Source: Myxococcota bacterium
GTDB taxonomy: Bacteria; Myxococcota_C; UBA6777
NCBI GenBank assembly: GCA_023150835.1
Contig: JAKLKB010000151.1
Span: 1 to 31,513 of the forward strand
Length of the DNA stretch: 31,513 bases
Direction of reading: 5' to 3'
The notes beneath the pieces are model-generated. The model was not told the origin of the DNA. It saw only the letters and a program-made list of their open reading frames with translations, and searched no databases. Positions 15,909-26,900 of the stretch are shown one piece after another. Positions within the stretch are counted from its first letter, which is position 1. Every line of letters starts with the position of its first letter. Position numbers and translations under genes: made by a program.

Positions 15909-16219
15909 GGCGTTTCCTTGGTGAAGAAAGGTTTGATCAAGGCCCAAAGGATAGCGGCGATGGTTCCGCCGATGGCGAGGTAGTCCACGTTGCGCTGAGA
16001 GAGAGGCTGGATGATGTCGAAGTAGCGCACGATCATTCCGCGCACTTCGCCGCTGGTTTCGACGAAATGGGCGTCTGTTGGTAGATGGACTTCCAGTTCG
16101 TCCCAATGCACAAAGGGCGCACTCTCCCAACGCGAAGAGACCGTCACGCGGGGTTTATTGCGTCGGCTGGAGTACACCAACCAGCGGCGCGTCGGAGGTT
16201 CATACGCCGAGTACAACAT
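15905..16219 (-). CDS. Small C-tail-anchored membrane protein, 104 aa
   Basis: The ATG at 16219 overlaps the previous stop as TGATG, and its stop overlaps the next start as ATGA, so translation is probably coupled on both sides. Residues 1-75 are a soluble, probably beta-rich domain (TRRWLVYSSRRNKPRVTVSS, then ELEVHLPTDAHFVET). One membrane segment at about 80-98 (YLAIGGTIAAILWALIKPFF) ends in KETP. Nothing in it identifies a family. Its size, single late membrane segment and position fit a subunit of the same membrane assembly as its neighbours. Confidence 0.75.
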   Translation of the reverse strand: MLYSAYEPPTRRWLVYSSRRNKPRVTVSSRWESAPFVHWDELEVHLPTDAHFVETSGEVRGMIVRYFDIIQPLSQRNVDYLAIGGTIAAILWALIKPFFTKETP

Positions 16220-16830
16220 CACGCGGCCTTTGCTGCTTGTTGGCGTTTGTAGAGATACACGCCGAGGGCGGTTGCGAGGGTTGTGGCGACGGCCCCTGCG
16301 AGATACTTGCCCCAATGCCGTTGAAAATGACTGCTGCTTGTGGTGCGGATAGCCTTTTTCTTGGCGGCAGATTGGGCGGCTGCGAACTTGGCTGCGTTGG
16401 CTTGGGCGGCAAGTTGCGCTTGGCGCTGGAGAGCCGCTGCTTCTGTGGTACTTTTGGCTTGGGCGATCTTGAGCACGAGTTCTTGTTGCTGCCGTTGGGC
16501 ATCGGCTTGGAGCGCCGCAACTCCGACTTTGGCCCCACCCGTAAAGAGAGCATCCAACCCCTTGGACAAGGCATCTGCCCAATCTGCGCCGCTTTCTTCA
16601 TCGCTGTCATCATCATCCCCAGCGAGAGAACCCTCTGCACAACGGCAAAGGTAATTCACGCGCCGTTGGTTGGAGTAACCCATCTCAGATGCATAAGATT
16701 TTGCCATCTGAAGCAGCTCAAGGGTCTTGGGGGATTCGAGGGGCATCTGAGAGATATGCTGCAAGGCCACAGCGCGAACATGTTCGCTTGGATAGGCCAA
16801 GGCTTGCTCAATGGTGTGAATGGCTCGCAC
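16219..16830 (-). CDS. Coiled-coil protein with C-terminal membrane anchor, 203 aa
   Basis: The start is GTG at 16830, supported by AAAGGAAC eight bases upstream; it overlaps the 3' end of the transglutaminase-like gene by 23 bases. Residues 1-60 are helical with a repeat-like look (PSEHVRAVALQHISQMPLES). An acidic linker (AGDDDDSDEESGADW) follows. Residues 105-160 are an Ala/Gln-rich coiled coil (ALQRQAQLAAQANAAKFAAA), and 176-194 are one Gly/Ala-rich membrane segment before a short basic tail. No family is recognised. Confidence 0.75.
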   Translation of the reverse strand: MRAIHTIEQALAYPSEHVRAVALQHISQMPLESPKTLELLQMAKSYASEMGYSNQRRVNYLCRCAEGSLAGDDDDSDEESGADWADALSKGLDALFTGGAKVGVAALQADAQRQQQELVLKIAQAKSTTEAAALQRQAQLAAQANAAKFAAAQSAAKKKAIRTTSSSHFQRHWGKYLAGAVATTLATALGVYLYKRQQAAKAA

Positions 16831-17425
16831 GGCGAGTTCCTTTCTTTTTCTTCATTTGCTTTGCGGGGAGGCGTCGGAAGGGGTCGATGATGAGGGCGAC
16901 GTGGATGCGCTTGCACATCTCTTTGGCTCGCTTGCCAAGACTTGGATCGACGGCAACCCATCGCCCATGATGGCCGTCGATGGCGGGTTGATAGGCTTGT
17001 GCAAAGACGTGTTGATAGCGAGGTCGCCCGTTGGTCTTTTCGGGAGGTTGGTAGCCAGCAAGCACAAGGTAGGATTGGACGCCCAAGGCCCACAACATCG
17101 CAAGTGTGAGGCTCGCAAAGCTGTCGCAGTCTTCGAGAACGGACTCACCCGCAAGCAAACGGGTGTAGATCCGCTCAGGACTGTAGTGTAGCTCAATGCC
17201 CTTGGGGTCGCGGATGTAGGTGACTTTCTCCGAAACAAAGGCATGGACGGCAGCGATCCGTGAACGCACTGAGTGTCCCAAGTCCTCATGTTCGGGAATG
17301 GCTTGCTCCACAAGCAATCGACACTCGTTGACGTATGCCAAGTTGTGTTGGAACCGCAGCGCAGATGCCGCGATCCGTAGACCTGTTTGGATGGGGTTGA
17401 CCCGCTCGACGCGCTCTACTTCCAT
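16808..17425 (-). CDS. Transglutaminase-like cysteine protein, 205 aa
   Basis: The ATG at 17425 has an excellent AGGAGGAG upstream; an in-frame GTG at about 17522 lies further out without one. The fold shows the transglutaminase/papain-like triad: Cys100 in LEDCDSFASLTLAMLWALG, His139 in RYQHVFAQAY and Asp160 in RWVAVDPS. The N-terminal part (VHAFVSEKVTYIRDPKGIEL, 60-79) matches the usual segment before the catalytic Cys in phage and bacterial transglutaminase-like proteins. The tail is strongly basic (KQMKKKKGTRR). Such proteins cleave or cross-link peptide bonds; the substrate is unknown. It is the first gene of the long minus-strand train and has no signal peptide, so it probably acts in the cytoplasm. 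Confidence 0.85.
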   Translation of the reverse strand: MEVERVERVNPIQTGLRIAASALRFQHNLAYVNECRLLVEQAIPEHEDLGHSVRSRIAAVHAFVSEKVTYIRDPKGIELHYSPERIYTRLLAGESVLEDCDSFASLTLAMLWALGVQSYLVLAGYQPPEKTNGRPRYQHVFAQAYQPAIDGHHGRWVAVDPSLGKRAKEMCKRIHVALIIDPFRRLPAKQMKKKKGTRRASHSHH

Positions 17426-17551
17426 ACTCTCCTCCTGAGTGGAGGCCGCGTATGATAGGGGGGAGCGTTCGAGGTTTGTGGAGCGGATCGAGTGAACAAA
17501 GAAGCGGCGCTTTTCGTGAGGCACCTGAAGAACGGCTTTGGTAGCATTAAG

Positions 17552-17567
17552 CGTTCTACACAGAACG
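17552..17567. promoter_or_regulatory. CGTTCT-N4-AGAACG dyad
   Basis: A perfect 6-bp inverted repeat with a 4-bp spacer lies about 130 bp before the first gene of the long operon. It could be an operator. No convincing -35/-10 pair was found near it. The flanking 17426-17665 otherwise holds no gene I can support. Confidence 0.35.
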
Positions 17568-17665
17568 AACTCTCAGCGACCATCGCTGTACAAATTTCTC
17601 AGCGTTAGTATCGTCTTTTCGGAGACAAGCCGCAGATGAGACCAAAGACAAAAAGGATTCCTTGC

Positions 17666-17779
17666 ATGGCAAAGTACACATACCCCCGCCAACCAATACA
17701 TCCAGGCGTTATCCTGAAGGAGCGGACGGACGATTACGGTGTGGGCGTGTCAGACGTCGCATCCTCGTTGAGCGTGTAG
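17666..17779 (+). pseudogene. Truncated HigA-type antitoxin remnant, 37 aa
   Basis: A short frame starting at ATG 17666, after AAAAGGATTC, encodes the N-terminus of a HigA/VapI-type HTH antitoxin: RQPIHPGVILKERTDDYG matches the family's RPPIHPGEILREEFL opening, and VGVSDVASSLSV matches the first helix of the HTH. It stops there, before the recognition helix, so it cannot bind DNA normally. No HigB toxin is recognisable upstream, and terminator hairpins follow the stop at once. Confidence 0.65.
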
Positions 17780-17821
17780 GGGCGTATTGCATACGCCCTT
17801 GCCCCATCCTCGGGGGTTTTT
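17780..17821 (+). terminator. Double-hairpin terminator after the antitoxin remnant
   Basis: GGGCGTAT and ATACGCCC form a perfect 8-bp stem with a TGC loop at 17780-17798. A second, shorter stem of CCCC and GGGG follows at 17802-17816 and leads into five T residues. The polarity is + strand, so it would insulate the Tc toxin genes from transcripts coming from the left. Confidence 0.6.
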
Positions 17822-17995
17822 CTCGTTCTATTCGATCACGCAATATGCGGATTTCGTATTACGAGCGTTCTGCGTGATGGATTTCTTTCATTTTACACTG
17901 ATGTCTCTTTTCTTTTACACAATGGACACTTTTTATGCTAAATATCCAACGATACTTTCGCAAAGATAAATTTCTACTTCTTGCAAGGAGTTCGA
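17822..17995 (+). promoter_or_regulatory. AT-rich leader of the Tc toxin genes
   Basis: About 170 bp of clearly AT-rich DNA precede the TcA start and probably hold its promoter. Candidates such as TTTACA at 17914 with TATGCT at 17934 or TAAATA at 17939 have poor spacing (14 or 19), so no box is assigned. AAGGAG at 17985-17990 is the ribosome site. Confidence 0.4.
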
Positions 17996-20900
17996 ATGAC
18001 ATCTCTTCTACAACCAAGAGTGTATGGTTATATCTCTCGCTCAGATCAGAACCCTGCACAAGTTTGGGTGCGAGTTTATGATCGGAAGCTTCGAGAAGAA
18101 CGATTGCTTGGAGAAACTTCTACCACAGCTCTTGGTTTGTACGAGATCTCTTATGAACTTGCGGGATTTTCCGCGCATGAAGAGGGAATCGCCGATCTTG
18201 TTGTGCGCGTCTTTCAAACGGAAACATCGCCGAGTCCTCTGATCAGTTCGGAGACCCACTTTCGAGCTTCTTACAACGAACGTATCGATCTCCAGATCCC
18301 ACAGGTTCCGACGCTTTCGATGTTTTCATTTCTCGAACAAAAAGCACAGCCTTTCCTTACAGAAGCGTCACTTGCTGGACCACAGTTCTTACTGGATGAC
18401 GATCTGTCCTTTCTTTCGGGGCGTCTGGGATTGGCAGCCTCTACTTTTGAGGCTTGGCGCTGGAGTTATCAGCAAGATCTCTCAGGGGTCTCGATCCCTC
18501 CGATGTGCTTCTATGCTTGGAGCCAACAAGGACTTCCTCAAACTCTTTCAGTTTTACTACAACAAAGTCCACAAGAACTCGAATTCACCTTACGACAAGC
18601 TGTCGCACAACAGCAGATTCCCTCCGAGATCGTGGAGCAGATCCCCGCGTTGATGAGCGGACTTTTGCCTGTGCAAATCAACTCGTTGCTCAACGAACCA
18701 AACAAGCCCGAAGTGGCTGCGATCGTCGGCTTTATGGAATGGATTGAAGTGGGCATCGCAGATCGAGAGATCTTTGCCCAAACCTATCTCCAACACCAAA
18801 CGTTGGGAGATGCGCTTTGGCTTGATTTACAAGAGAATCCGGAGTTTCGAGGAGATCTCGAAGTCCTTCAATTTGCCTCCATACTTCAAGGTGTTTGTGA
18901 ATCCAAGCTCCAGCTTCTTGAACAAGTGTGGACAGAGCATGCCCAAAATCTCGTCGAGATGGCTCAGATGAACGTGCAGCAATGGCGGGACTGCCTTGTC
19001 TTTGCGGAACTTCCTTCTTCAATCTCAGATGTTTTGGTCGTCATGGATCGTGTAGAAGATACTGTTCCCACCCTTTTTGTTGCACACCAGATGGTTTTGG
19101 AAGACGCAAACTTTTCACAAGTCTTTGCCAGTATTCTTGATCCCAACGCAACTGATCTTTTTTCGCTGAAAACGAGTTACCTCGAACAAGTTTTCACAGA
19201 ACATCCCCAACTCTTCGATGGTCTTGCAAACGCTACGTCTCTTCAACAACAACTGAAGGCTACGCAGCGGCTGTATAAGCTCATCCCGCGTTATCGACAT
19301 GCCAAACAACTCCTTGATGATGGACTCCATTCTGCACAAACCGTGAGCCAACTTGGGCAGAATACCTTTGTCTCACGCTACGCGGAAGATCTTGGTAGCG
19401 AGGCGCTCGCCTTGGAGGTTTACCAACGAGCGGAATCCATCACTGAAACATCTTACCTTCTTCTTGGACAGTTTCATGAGACACTAACGAACCAACGCTT
19501 GCCTTCGGTCTCTTCAGGGATCCCGACTCCCCCCGTAGAGATCCCGAATTGGTCATCCTTGTTTGGGCATTTTGATCTTTGTGCGTGTGCTTCTTGCCAG
19601 TCCATGACAAGCCCAGCGGCTTACTTTACTGACCTTCTCCACTTTTTTTCATTTCGTAAGAATTCTCCGTCTTCGCCTTCTGCGGAAGAAGTCTTGTTGT
19701 CTCGGCGTCCAGACCTTGGAGAGATCGAGCTAAGTTGCCAAAATACGCACACAAAGATGCTCGCGATCGACCTACTCAACGAGGTCTTAGAAGATCTGCT
19801 TGTGCCTCCACCTGCCTTTTCTCCGCCTTCTTCTGTCGCCTCAAACAGTGATCTCCTTGGCACTCTCGGGCAAAGCAAGCTTCCTTCCTCTTTGGTCTCT
19901 GCGTTTGGGCTTGATGAGAGGGATCTTGTGGAAGTGGTTGTCCCCAAAACAACATGGCGCATCCATACTTCGGCATTCAGTTATTTGCTTGAACATGACA
20001 GTGACGCGGGAACTTTGCAACTGACAAAACGCAGTCGGCAAACCTACGGCGAAGAAAGCGCTTTGCGTATCCACCCAAGCTATCTCAATACGAACGCTTA
20101 CGCACAGATGAAGGCGTCGAACTATCCATGGGACGGGTGTTTTGATTTGTGGGAAGAGACCTCTCGCGTGTTCTTACAGCGTCTTGTTGTACAGCACCAT
20201 GAACTTCGCCAAGCGTTCCAAGAGCCAATCCAAGATCTCTCATGCCATTTTCTTTTTACGCAGGAGCAAACAGCGCGATCTTACTTGAAGATCAACGAGT
20301 ACGAAGCTCTGATCCTTCAAGGAACGAGTGGGGCCGCGCTCTTTGAGCTTTGGGGGCTGGAAAGTGCAGGGGATGTGGATTCTTTGGACAATCTGGCTAT
20401 TTTGCTTGAAAGATCCGGGATTTCGTATCAAAAGCTCCAAGACTTACTTCAAACGCGTACGCTGAATCCCACGCGCTCGATCTCCATCGTTGGCCAAGAT
20501 CCAAATGACCCGAATGATCTGGATGATCCTGCGACGTGCGATCTCGCAAAGTTGTACCTCGCGGGTTATTCACAAGCCTTTGCTGCAAAGTTTGTGCGGT
20601 TTGTTCGACTCCAAAGAAAGTTGTCCTGGACAGCAAGAGAACTCGACCTTGCGTTGGAGATCTTTGCACCTCAGTTGCCAGAAGCACAAGCCACACTGTT
20701 TCAAGAGCTTGCTTGCGTGGACTTTCTCTCGAAAAGGTTGAAACTCTCAGTAGAAGAAGTTTGTCTTTTTTGGGGCGATTTTTCCTTGGAAGGAGAGAAG
20801 ACGCTCTACCACAAGTTGTTTTTGGAACCGAGCCAAAGCTATCCGCTTGCCATCTCTTTCTCGCCTGTCGTGACGGTCTCTTCACTGCAACCATCGTTTC

Positions 20901-23900
20901 ATACGACAACGCTTTCTGTGCTGGATGCACTCTCGCAAGCCACACTGTTGCGCTCTCTCCATCTCCAAGAAGACGAGCTTTTGTTGATCTTTCCCAACGG
21001 ATCTCCGCAAGCGACCAACACAACGTTAAGCACGTTGGCAAGGCTTGGGATCTTGGCTCGTTCTTTGGGGCTTTCAGCAACTTCTTTGTTACAACTCAAA
21101 GATCTCCTTGGACTCGATCCTTTTGACACGAATGATCTCCACCAAGCCATGCGTTTTGTGTACGTGGCTGAAACACTTCGAGAACTTGGGATCTCGGTGG
21201 ATGCGTTTCGCTATCTTGCAAGGGGCGAAGGATTCGCGTTTTTTGGAATCCGCGATGAAGAGGTCGCAAACTTTCTCCAACCACTTCGTTTGGCCCTGCG
21301 CGCCGTGAACGAAGCTTATACTTTGGGAGAAATGGAACATCGAGCGGTTGTTCAGAGCGGGCGAGAACAGCTTGTTTCGCTGATGTGGTCTTCAAGGTTT
21401 GTGGATCGACTCCTCCAACATTTGGACGATCAGGCAGCCTACCACGTCTCGCTTGCTGAACTCCCAGCAGGCTATGTGTTCCCTGCCACGCTCCAAGAAC
21501 AGATTCACTATTCCACCGACACACAGACACTTTCTTTTCAAGGTGTGATGTCGGCGAGCCAGAAAGCCATCTTGGATGCCAGTACATCCAACAACCCTTT
21601 ACTGAACGCTTTCCAAGTCTTGTACAACTCGGCGCGTGATCTCGTACTTCCTTGGCTCGCTCATCTCGAACCGCCCGACTGCTCGGTTGCCCTGAGTTCT
21701 TTGCCATCCTTCACGATCCCTCGTTTGTATCAAGAGCGATTTTTCTACCCTATCGGAACACAAAGACTTCACTTCATCGGGTGGATGGAGGAAAACGAGA
21801 GAGATGAGCTTTTGTCTCTGCATGCCGATGTAGGCTATCAAGCTGCGGTTCAATCGCTCTATACCGCATCTCACCAAGCCCCAAACCCAGCATTTTACAC
21901 AACAAGCGAAGGAGAGGCGCTTCTCGAAGAAGAAAAAGAAGTGCGCTTGCGCTCCTTTGTCGAAAAGGTCTTCGCTTGGGGGCGTCAGAAACAAGCCCGC
22001 GCGACAGTCCTACAGCAAACGAGCCAAGCCTTTTCATTGGAACTTGATGTCACGAAGACACTTCTTTCAGTCTTGCCTTCTGTTTCTCCCGAAGTGCAGA
22101 GTGTTTTGGAGACCTTGTCTGGCTCTCGGCTTCCGCAAAGCCATGACACTCTCGCGTGGACAGAAAGCAACTTTGACGTGTTGTTTCAAGATGTCCGAAA
22201 CATCGCACGCTTTACTCTTTTCATCCGCCATTTGAAACTCACGAATCCTTCGGCGCAGATGTTCCTCACGCATGGCGAAAGCAAAGGTTGGTTTTCTTTC
22301 TCTCCGCAATCTTCGCTTTCTTTGTGGTTGTCTGTGCCTAACGGACTCGCGTTGACCTCTCTCCAAAGCTCTATCTCCTCGAAAGGTTTGGAGGAGATAT
22401 GGGGGGTCGCTTTTGCTGAGAACACGACAAAGGCAGCCATCCACGCTGTGCTCGTGCGTGTGATAGGCCTGACAACAAACGATCTGATGGAGTTGGATGC
22501 AGCGTTCAGCTTGGTTCTCTCGTCCTACCAAGCTCCTGAGGTATTGGAGCGACTACAAAGATGTGCCAGATTGCTTGCATCCCTCGGTGTCTCCGCGCAA
22601 ACAGCGCTTTCATGGTCTCTGACCTTGTCCGAGATGGAGACTGCCAATGCGATCAAACAGGCTGTCAGAGAGCGTTTTGGCGACGAGCGGTGGGCAGAGA
22701 TTGCCACGCCTCTCCAAGATCAACTCCGCGAGCAACAGCGGGATGCTCTGGTCTCACACTTGTTAGCATCCCCTCACAAGGACGCACAGCAACAACCTCT
22801 TTGGCATCACATAGAGGGTCTTTACGCTTATCTCTTGATGGATCCGCAAATCAGTCCTTGTTTCCAAACCTCTCGACTCAAACACGCGATCAGTTCGGTG
22901 CAGTTGTTTGGGCAACGCTGCTTGTTGGGGTTGGAGTCGCAAGTGACGGCAGATAGCCAGCAAGACGATCAGTGGGAACAGTGGCCGTGGATGAAAAACT
23001 ATCGTTTGTGGGAGGCCAATCGCAAAGTCTTCTTGTATCCGGAAAATTGGATCGAGCCGGAGTTGCGACCTGATAAATCGGCTTTTTTTGAAGAGCTGGA
23101 AAGCGAACTTTTGCAAAGCGAGATCACCCAGCAAAGTGCCGAAGATGCTTTGCGCCGTTATCTCGAAAAGCTCGATCAAGTGGCACGTTTGGAGATCGTT
23201 GCGTTTTACCACCAAAGAGATGCGCGGCCTCGTACTGATATCTTGCATGTTTTTGGGCGAACGCCATCCCACCCACACGCCCACTACTACCGCCAACGTA
23301 CCACAGAAGGTCGTTGGCTCCCTTGGGAACGCCTTGATCTCGATATCCAAAGCGAACATCTGCTTCCCGTTTTCTGGAACCAACGCCTTTGTTTGTTTTG
23401 GCCGACCTTTGCTGCTATGCCAACCGCCCCAAAAGAGCCTGCTTCCAACAATGGACTGACTTCGAAGTATTGGGAAGTTGAGTTTCAATGGAGCGAAAGA
23501 AGCGGAAAGACTTGGGGGCCTGCTCGTAAGGCCAACGAAAAACTGGTTCTTCTCCAAGAGAGCGGAACTGCTCAACCGGGTTCCTTTGATCCACAAAGCT
23601 ATGTTTTCTACGTAGAACCCGACGGGATAGACTTGGCGATCCTTTATGCACATCGACAATATGCATTGAAATACGATATTTATGCTTTACTTCTTACACC
23701 AAATGGGAGTTCCTTTAGGAAGAAAAAAACGTTCAATCTGAGTCAAAGCCCTTTGAATTTCCGCAATTTCCCCAACACAAGAGAGTACGCCAACCGACTT
23801 ATCGAAGATCTCTACGACCCATCTTCCGAAGGGTGGAGCGCCTCAGTGGTCACTTCGACCGCGAAAGGCAAGCCTGTTGAAATGCGGAAGACCTCGGAAG

Positions 23901-26900
23901 AACGGCGGCAAAACTCCTCTCCTTTTGTGCTGTTCCAACGTACCTCGCAAGTGGGCCGTCCTCCCTATCAATTGGTCTTTGGTGCGGATCAATTTCTTTA
24001 CGATGCAAGCCCACGCGTTCAAGGGTTTCTTTTTGATGCGCCCGTGTTTTTCCAAGATGATCGTTGCACTTTTCTTCTTACACCAAAACAATCGCTCTCT
24101 TACACATCGACGAGAGATGAAAACAACCAACCGATCACTTTCGAAAACATCGAAAAAGAAGGATATCAACTCGACTTTTTCTATCATCCTTGGTCAAAGC
24201 TTTTTCTTCGGGAGCTTCGCGCACGCGGATTGAAGGGCCTCTTTCATCGAGAGTTGCAATCCACTCCTACATCATACCCTCATACGGAAGTTCTCGACGT
24301 TGTCGCTTCTTACACGCCAACAAAGCGACTCGTGACGAAGGATGCCTTTGGAGATCCGTTGAGCTTTGACGAAGAAGTCAGTTTTCGACGCGAAGATGTC
24401 TACGCTTTTTACAACTGGGAGCTTTTCTTCCACGCGCCTTTGTTGATCGCAGAACAGTTGCGGCGGAACCAACGTTTTGCAGAAGCCCAAGCATGGTACC
24501 ATGCAATCTTTCGCCCCACCGATTCTTCGGGCTTTTCTGCACCTTCTCGTTACTGGCAAACCAAAGCTTTCTTCGAGGAATCTTCTGGAACACCAAACTT
24601 CTCGATTCAGTCGCTGCTACAACAGTTTGCACAAGGAAAAAGCCTTCCAGCCCTAGAAAATCAAATCAAACAGTGGCGGGCGAATCCCTATCAGCCCCAT
24701 CTCATCGCGGAATTACGTACCTCTGCGTATATGAAGACGGTGGTGATGAAGTACATCGACAATCTCTTGGACTGGGGCGATCAATTGTTCCGCCAAGAAA
24801 CCATCGAAAGCCTTAACGAAGCCGCGCAACTCTACATCTTGGCGTCGGAGTTGTTGGGGCCTCGCCCCCAAGTCCTACCTCCCCAAAATAAGCCACAAAC
24901 GCAGACGTACAACAGCATCAAACCCTCCCTGGATGCTTTCTCAAACGCAATGGTTGAGATCGAACATCTTGTTCCTTATCAAGAAACGATCCCACAAAAC
25001 GGAAGTGTCGCATCGTCGTTTGTCCAATCAAAAACACGTTCTCCGATGCCTTCGTTGCCCAAAGTTCTTTCTTTTTGTCTCCCCATAAATGAGCATTTAG
25101 CCGGTTACTGGGACCGTTTGGAAGATCGACTCTTTAAACTGCGGCACTGTATGGATCTTGAAGGTCGGGTGCGCCAGCTACCTTTGTTTGCGCCTCCCAT
25201 CGATCCCAGCATTCTTGTTCGCGCAGCAGCAACAGGTGTAGATATCGGCGAGGCTCTTCACGACACCCACGCAGCGTTGGCTCCCTACCGTTTTGTTTTC
25301 TTGCTTGGAAAAGCCCAATCGTTGTGTGCTGAGGTGCGGCAACTCGGCGAAAAGATCTTGTCTTCTCTGGAGAAAAAAGATGCCGAAGAACTCTCGTTGC
25401 TGCGGGCAAATCAAGAAAAGCAATCCCTCGAACGCTATCGACAAGTGCGACAGCTTCAAGTTGAGGAAGCAAAAACGGCCCTCGAAAGCCTCCAAAAAAC
25501 CCGTGACGTCATCCAAGCGCGTTTGGACTACTACCAGTCTTTGGAAAAGATCAGTCCCAACGAGCGCACAAACGTGGAAAAGTTAAAACAGGCGCAAGAA
25601 TACAGCTCTATCGCACAATATATCCAGATGGGGATCTCCATCCTGCACGCCTTTCCCAACTTCACTTTTGAGGTGGGCTTATCTCCCACGTTCGCTTCGA
25701 CTTGGGGAGGAAGCAACATCGGCTCTTCTGCACAAGCTGTCGCTACTTTTTTTCAGGCCCAGGCCTCCCATGCAAGCCATGAAGCCGCGATGGCTTCGAT
25801 TGAAGGTGGACACCAACGTCGTTGGGAGGAGTGGAAGCAACAAGAGAAACTTGCTGAGAAAGAGCTTGCACAAGTGGAAAAGCAAATCGCTGCTGCAGAT
25901 CTGCGACTTGCTATCGTAGAGAAAGAGTTGGAACAGCACGAGCGGCAAATCAAAAACGCCGAGACCATCGAGGCTTTTCTGCAGGACAAATACACGAACA
26001 AAGAGTTGTATCGTTGGATGACAGGACAACTCTCGAATCTCTACTTCCAGACTTACCAGTTGGCTTATGAGATGTCCAAGCGGGCCGAACGCGCCTACCA
26101 TTTTGAAGTCGAGACCCAAGAAAAGATGGTGCAGTTCGGCCATTGGGATCACCTCAAACAAGGTCTTCTTAGCGGTGAACGCTTGGCCCATGACCTGCAT
26201 CGTATGGAGTCTCGCTATCTTGAACAGCACAAACGCACGTTCGAGTTGACCAAACGCATCTCTCTTGCGTCCCTTTCTCCCGCTGCTTTGTTGCAACTCA
26301 AGCAAGAAGGGGCTTGTTGGATCGAACTTCCCGAAGTGTTGTTTGATCTCGATTTCCCCGGCCACTTTATGCGCCGTATCAAGACGCTTCAGGTCACGAT
26401 CCCCTGTGTGACGGGCCCTTACACGCAAGTCAACGCAACGCTGACCCTTCACAAGCATACCATCCGCCACCGCAAAGACAGCACGGGTGATTACGCACGC
26501 CAGTCCGAGGAAGATGCGCGCTTTACGGATCGTTTCGAGGTCACTTCCATTGCGATCAGCCGTGGTCAGGAAGATGGTGGGATGTTTGAAACCAATCTAC
26601 GCGATGAACGCTATCTTCCTTTCGAGGGGGCGGGCGTGATCAGTCGCTGGCGTTTGGAAATGCCCACGCCCTATCGCGCTTTCGATTACAACAGCATCTC
26701 TGATGTGGTCTTGACCTTGCTCTACACCGCACGGGATGGGGGAGAACTCCTCAAGCAAAAAGCCCTCGCATCTCTGGATGCTTCTGTCAACGCCATCGCG
26801 CAAGCGATCCAAGAAAGCGGCATGTTACGTAGCTTGAGCCTCAAACAAGAAGCTGGCACCGCATTCCACGCTTTTCTTCATACACCCTTGAGTGGGAATA

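Noticed and set aside
17426-17665. Intact HigB toxin before the antitoxin remnant
   Set aside because: No frame ends in the expected HigB C-terminus or shows RelE-fold motifs.
17835-17870. dif/XerCD-like site (CGCAATAT...ATTACG)
   Set aside because: The arms are only loosely symmetrical and do not match the conserved XerD arm; too weak to call.
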